Part shown: positions 6,488 to 8,508 of the stretch, one piece after another
How positions within the stretch are numbered: position 1 is the stretch's first letter
How the letters are laid out: every line of letters begins with the position of its first letter
From: Porticoccus sp.
GTDB taxonomy: Bacteria > Pseudomonadota > Gammaproteobacteria > Pseudomonadales > Porticoccaceae
Reading direction: 5' to 3'
Length of the DNA: 8,508 nucleotides
Assembly (NCBI GenBank): GCA_002685455.1
Contig: NYXF01000131.1
Coordinates: 3,520-12,027 of the forward strand
Program-made: the position numbers and the translations under genes
The notes under the pieces: generated by a model
Told to the model about the DNA's origin: nothing
The model's database searches: none
What the model saw: the letters and a program-made list of their open reading frames with translations, nothing else

Positions 6488-8508
6488 ATGACTGATTTAT
6501 CAAACTATAGAAATATTGGAATCTTCGCCCATGTAGATGCGGGGAAAACAACTACCACTGAACGCATCCTGAAACTTACTGGAAAAATTCATAAAACTGG
6601 TGAAGTTCACGACGGAGCTGCCACTACAGACTTTATGACACAAGAACAAGAAAGAGGCATAACGATACAATCCGCTGCGACTACTTGTTTTTGGAGTGAT
6701 CATCGACTGAACATTATCGATACACCCGGTCATGTCGACTTTACAGTCGAAGTATATCGGTCACTAAAGGTTCTAGATGGTGGAGTCGGTGTATTTTGTG
6801 GTTCGGGTGGTGTTGAGCCGCAATCTGAAACAAATTGGAGATATGCAAACGACTCTAAGGTAGCGAGGATAATTTTTATAAACAAACTAGATAGGGTGGG
6901 CGCCGATTTTTTACGCGTGGTTGAACAGATTAAAAATGTTCTTGGCGCAAAGCCATTAGTAATGACACTCCCTATTGGTCAAGAAGATGATTTCAAGGGA
7001 GTTGTTGATATTCTTTCTGAGAAAGCTTACGTGTGGGATGAATCCGGCTTACCGGAAAACTTTAAAGTAGAAGAAGTGCCTGCTGATATGGTCGAGCTTG
7101 TTGCCAAATATCGAGAAGAGCTTGTTGAGACAGCAGTCGAACAAGATGATGACTTAATGATGGCCTATATGGAAGGTGAAGAGGTTTCTATACAAGACCT
7201 TAAACGATGTATTCGAAAAGGAACTATCGCTCTGGACTTTTTCCCTACACTTTGCGGATCGGCATTCAAAAATAAAGGCGTTCAGTTAGTTTTGGACTCA
7301 GTAATTGACTATTTGCCATGTCCTACAGACGTTAATCCTCAACCACTAACAGACGAATTAGGTGAACCAAACGGACAGTCTGCTATCGTATCAAAGGAGG
7401 AACCGTTTCGTGCGTTAGCTTTTAAGATTATGGATGACCGGTTTGGAGCTCTTACATTTATTCGCATCTACTCAGGCATTTTAAACAAAGGTGCTTCTGT
7501 TTTAAATTCTTTTACAGGAAAAACTGAACGTATCGGCAGAATGGTTGAAATGCATGCAGATGATCGAAAGGAATTAGATTCAGCCCAAGCTGGTGACATA
7601 ATAGCACTTGTAGGTCTAAAAAGTGTCAAAACAGGACAAACTCTTTGTGATCCAAAACATGAATGCACTCTGGAACCGATGATATTTCCTGAGCCTGTTA
7701 TTTCTATTTCTGTGAAGCCAAAAGATAAAGGCGGCTCAGAAAAAATGGGGATAGCTATAGGTAAAATGGTTGCAGAAGACCCAACCTTTTGTGTCGAAAC
7801 TGATGAAGACTCAGGTGAAACTATACTTAAAGGTATGGGTGAGCTTCACTTAGACATAAAAGTAGATATACTTAAACGAACTTATGCAGTCGAACTTGAA
7901 GTAGGAAAACCTCAAGTTGCATACAGAGAGACGATAACAGAATCAATAGAAGACAGCTACACCCATAAAAAGCAATCAGGTGGCTCTGGCCAATTTGGTA
8001 AAATTGATTATCGTGTTAACCCAGGAGAGATAGGATCTGGATTCCAATTTAAATCTACTGTGGTTGGTGGAAATGTTCCAAAAGAATTTTTCCCAGCAAT
8101 CGAAAAAGGTTTTAAAGTTATGATGGAGGAGGGGCCTCTTGCTGGATTCCCTGTCTTGGATATTGAAATTGAGCTTTATGATGGTGCTTTCCATGCAGTA
8201 GACTCGTCTGCTATTGCATTTGAAATTGCAGCAAAAGGTGCATTTCGCCAATCTATGCCAAAAGCAAAACCACAACTTCTTGAACCAATAATGAAGGTAG
8301 ATGTTTTTAGTCCTGATGATCATGTTGGTGACGTAATCGGTGATCTCAACCGTCGTCGCGGCATGATAAAGGATCAAGAAAAAGGTGTTGCAGGAGTTCG
8401 TGTCAAATCAGATGTCCCGCTAGCAGAAATGTTTGGCTATATTGGAACTCTTAGAACTATGACCTCTGGGCGAGGTCAGTTTTCAATGGAGTTCTCACAC
8501 TATTCGGC
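6488..8508 (+). CDS. fusA2: Elongation factor G 2 (second EF-G paralogue), C-terminus beyond window
   Basis: EF-G is the GTPase that drives tRNA-mRNA translocation and, with RRF, ribosome recycling. The frame is open for 673 codons to the window edge. G motifs are AHVDAGKT (14-21), RGITI (56-60), DTPGH (78-82), NKLDR (132-136) and GSA (257-259). Domain II starts near 305, domain III near 400. Domain IV has [10 protein letters not shown] (497-506) and the tip [10 protein letters not shown] (569-578). Domain V follows from about 604. The stretch [20 protein letters not shown] (102-121), where ordinary EF-G has CAVGGVQPQSETVW, and the opening [20 protein letters not shown] match from memory the Vibrio-type EF-G 2 of about 695 residues, so some 20 residues are missing. 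An in-frame TAA at 6473 fixes the ATG at 6488; its Shine-Dalgarno is poor (GAG). In Pseudomonas aeruginosa two EF-Gs divide elongation and recycling; which role applies here is unknown. Confidence 0.95.
   Translation, partial: MTDLSNYRNIGIFAHVDAGKTTTTERILKLTGKIHKTGEVHDGAATTDFMTQEQERGITIQSAATTCFWSDHRLNIIDTPGHVDFTVEVYRSLKVLDGGVGVFCGSGGVEPQSETNWRYANDSKVARIIFINKLDRVGADFLRVVEQIKNVLGAKPLVMTLPIGQEDDFKGVVDILSEKAYVWDESGLPENFKVEEVPADMVELVAKYREELVETAVEQDDDLMMAYMEGEEVSIQDLKRCIRKGTIALDFFPTLCGSAFKNKGVQLVLDSVIDYLPCPTDVNPQPLTDELGEPNGQSAIVSKEEPFRALAFKIMDDRFGALTFIRIYSGILNKGASVLNSFTGKTERIGRMVEMHADDRKELDSAQAGDIIALVGLKSVKTGQTLCDPKHECTLEPMIFPEPVISISVKPKDKGGSEKMGIAIGKMVAEDPTFCVETDEDSGETILKGMGELHLDIKVDILKRTYAVELEVGKPQVAYRETITESIEDSYTHKKQSGGSGQFGKIDYRVNPGEIGSGFQFKSTVVGGNVPKEFFPAIEKGFKVMMEEGPLAGFPVLDIEIELYDGAFHAVDSSAIAFEIAAKGAFRQSMPKAKPQLLEPIMKVDVFSPDDHVGDVIGDLNRRRGMIKDQEKGVAGVRVKSDVPLAEMFGYIGTLRTMTSGRGQFSMEFSHYS

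Noticed and set aside
7976..8377. Minus-strand frame of 133 codons within fusA2, with smaller ones at 6500-6733 and 7468-7668
   Set aside because: They are antisense to the strongly conserved EF-G frame; their cysteine- and phenylalanine-rich content is what reverse reading of this gene gives.

Overview
The window is a low-GC gammaproteobacterial chromosome segment (my visual estimate is roughly 40% GC). It holds most of the S10 operon plus the start of the spc operon on the minus strand, and a divergent gene for a second elongation factor G on the plus strand. The ribosomal proteins align by eye, nearly without gaps, to Escherichia coli and Pseudomonas homologues, and gene order is the classical bacterial one. 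Species cannot be named from the window; a marine gammaproteobacterium would fit the low GC, but that is a guess.

Minus strand, in transcription order: rpsJ (S10), rplC (L3), rplD (L4), rplW (L23), rplB (L2), rpsS (S19), rplV (L22), rpsC (S3), rplP (L16), rpmC (L29), rpsQ (S17), rplN (L14), rplX (L24) and the first 71 codons of rplE (L5), which runs off the left edge. Genes are tightly packed. Four junctions overlap (ATGA at rplD/rplW, TAATG at rplV/rpsC and rplP/rpmC, 8 nt at rpmC/rpsQ), which suggests translational coupling. The operon starts from a near-consensus sigma-70 promoter (TTGACA, 17 bp, TAAAAT) about 85-115 bp upstream of rpsJ.

Plus strand: from 6488 to the right edge lies fusA2, a second-type EF-G. 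All five GTPase motifs and the domain IV tip motif are present, and only about the last 20 residues are missing. It has its own consensus -10 box. In most gammaproteobacteria rpsJ lies downstream of the str operon (rpsL-rpsG-fusA-tuf); here tuf is absent and fusA2 is divergent, so the str and S10 blocks have probably been separated.

The genes themselves are ordinary. The points worth a second look are non-coding: an unusually long (119 nt) rpsJ-rplC spacer that can form two stem-loops, the second touching the rplC Shine-Dalgarno; a hairpin in the short S10 leader; a hairpin between rpsQ and rplN, at the classical S10/spc boundary; an A9G8 homopolymer tract that forms the rplB ribosome-binding region; and GC-rich discriminators on both divergent promoters. 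I found no mobile element, CRISPR array, tRNA or rRNA.
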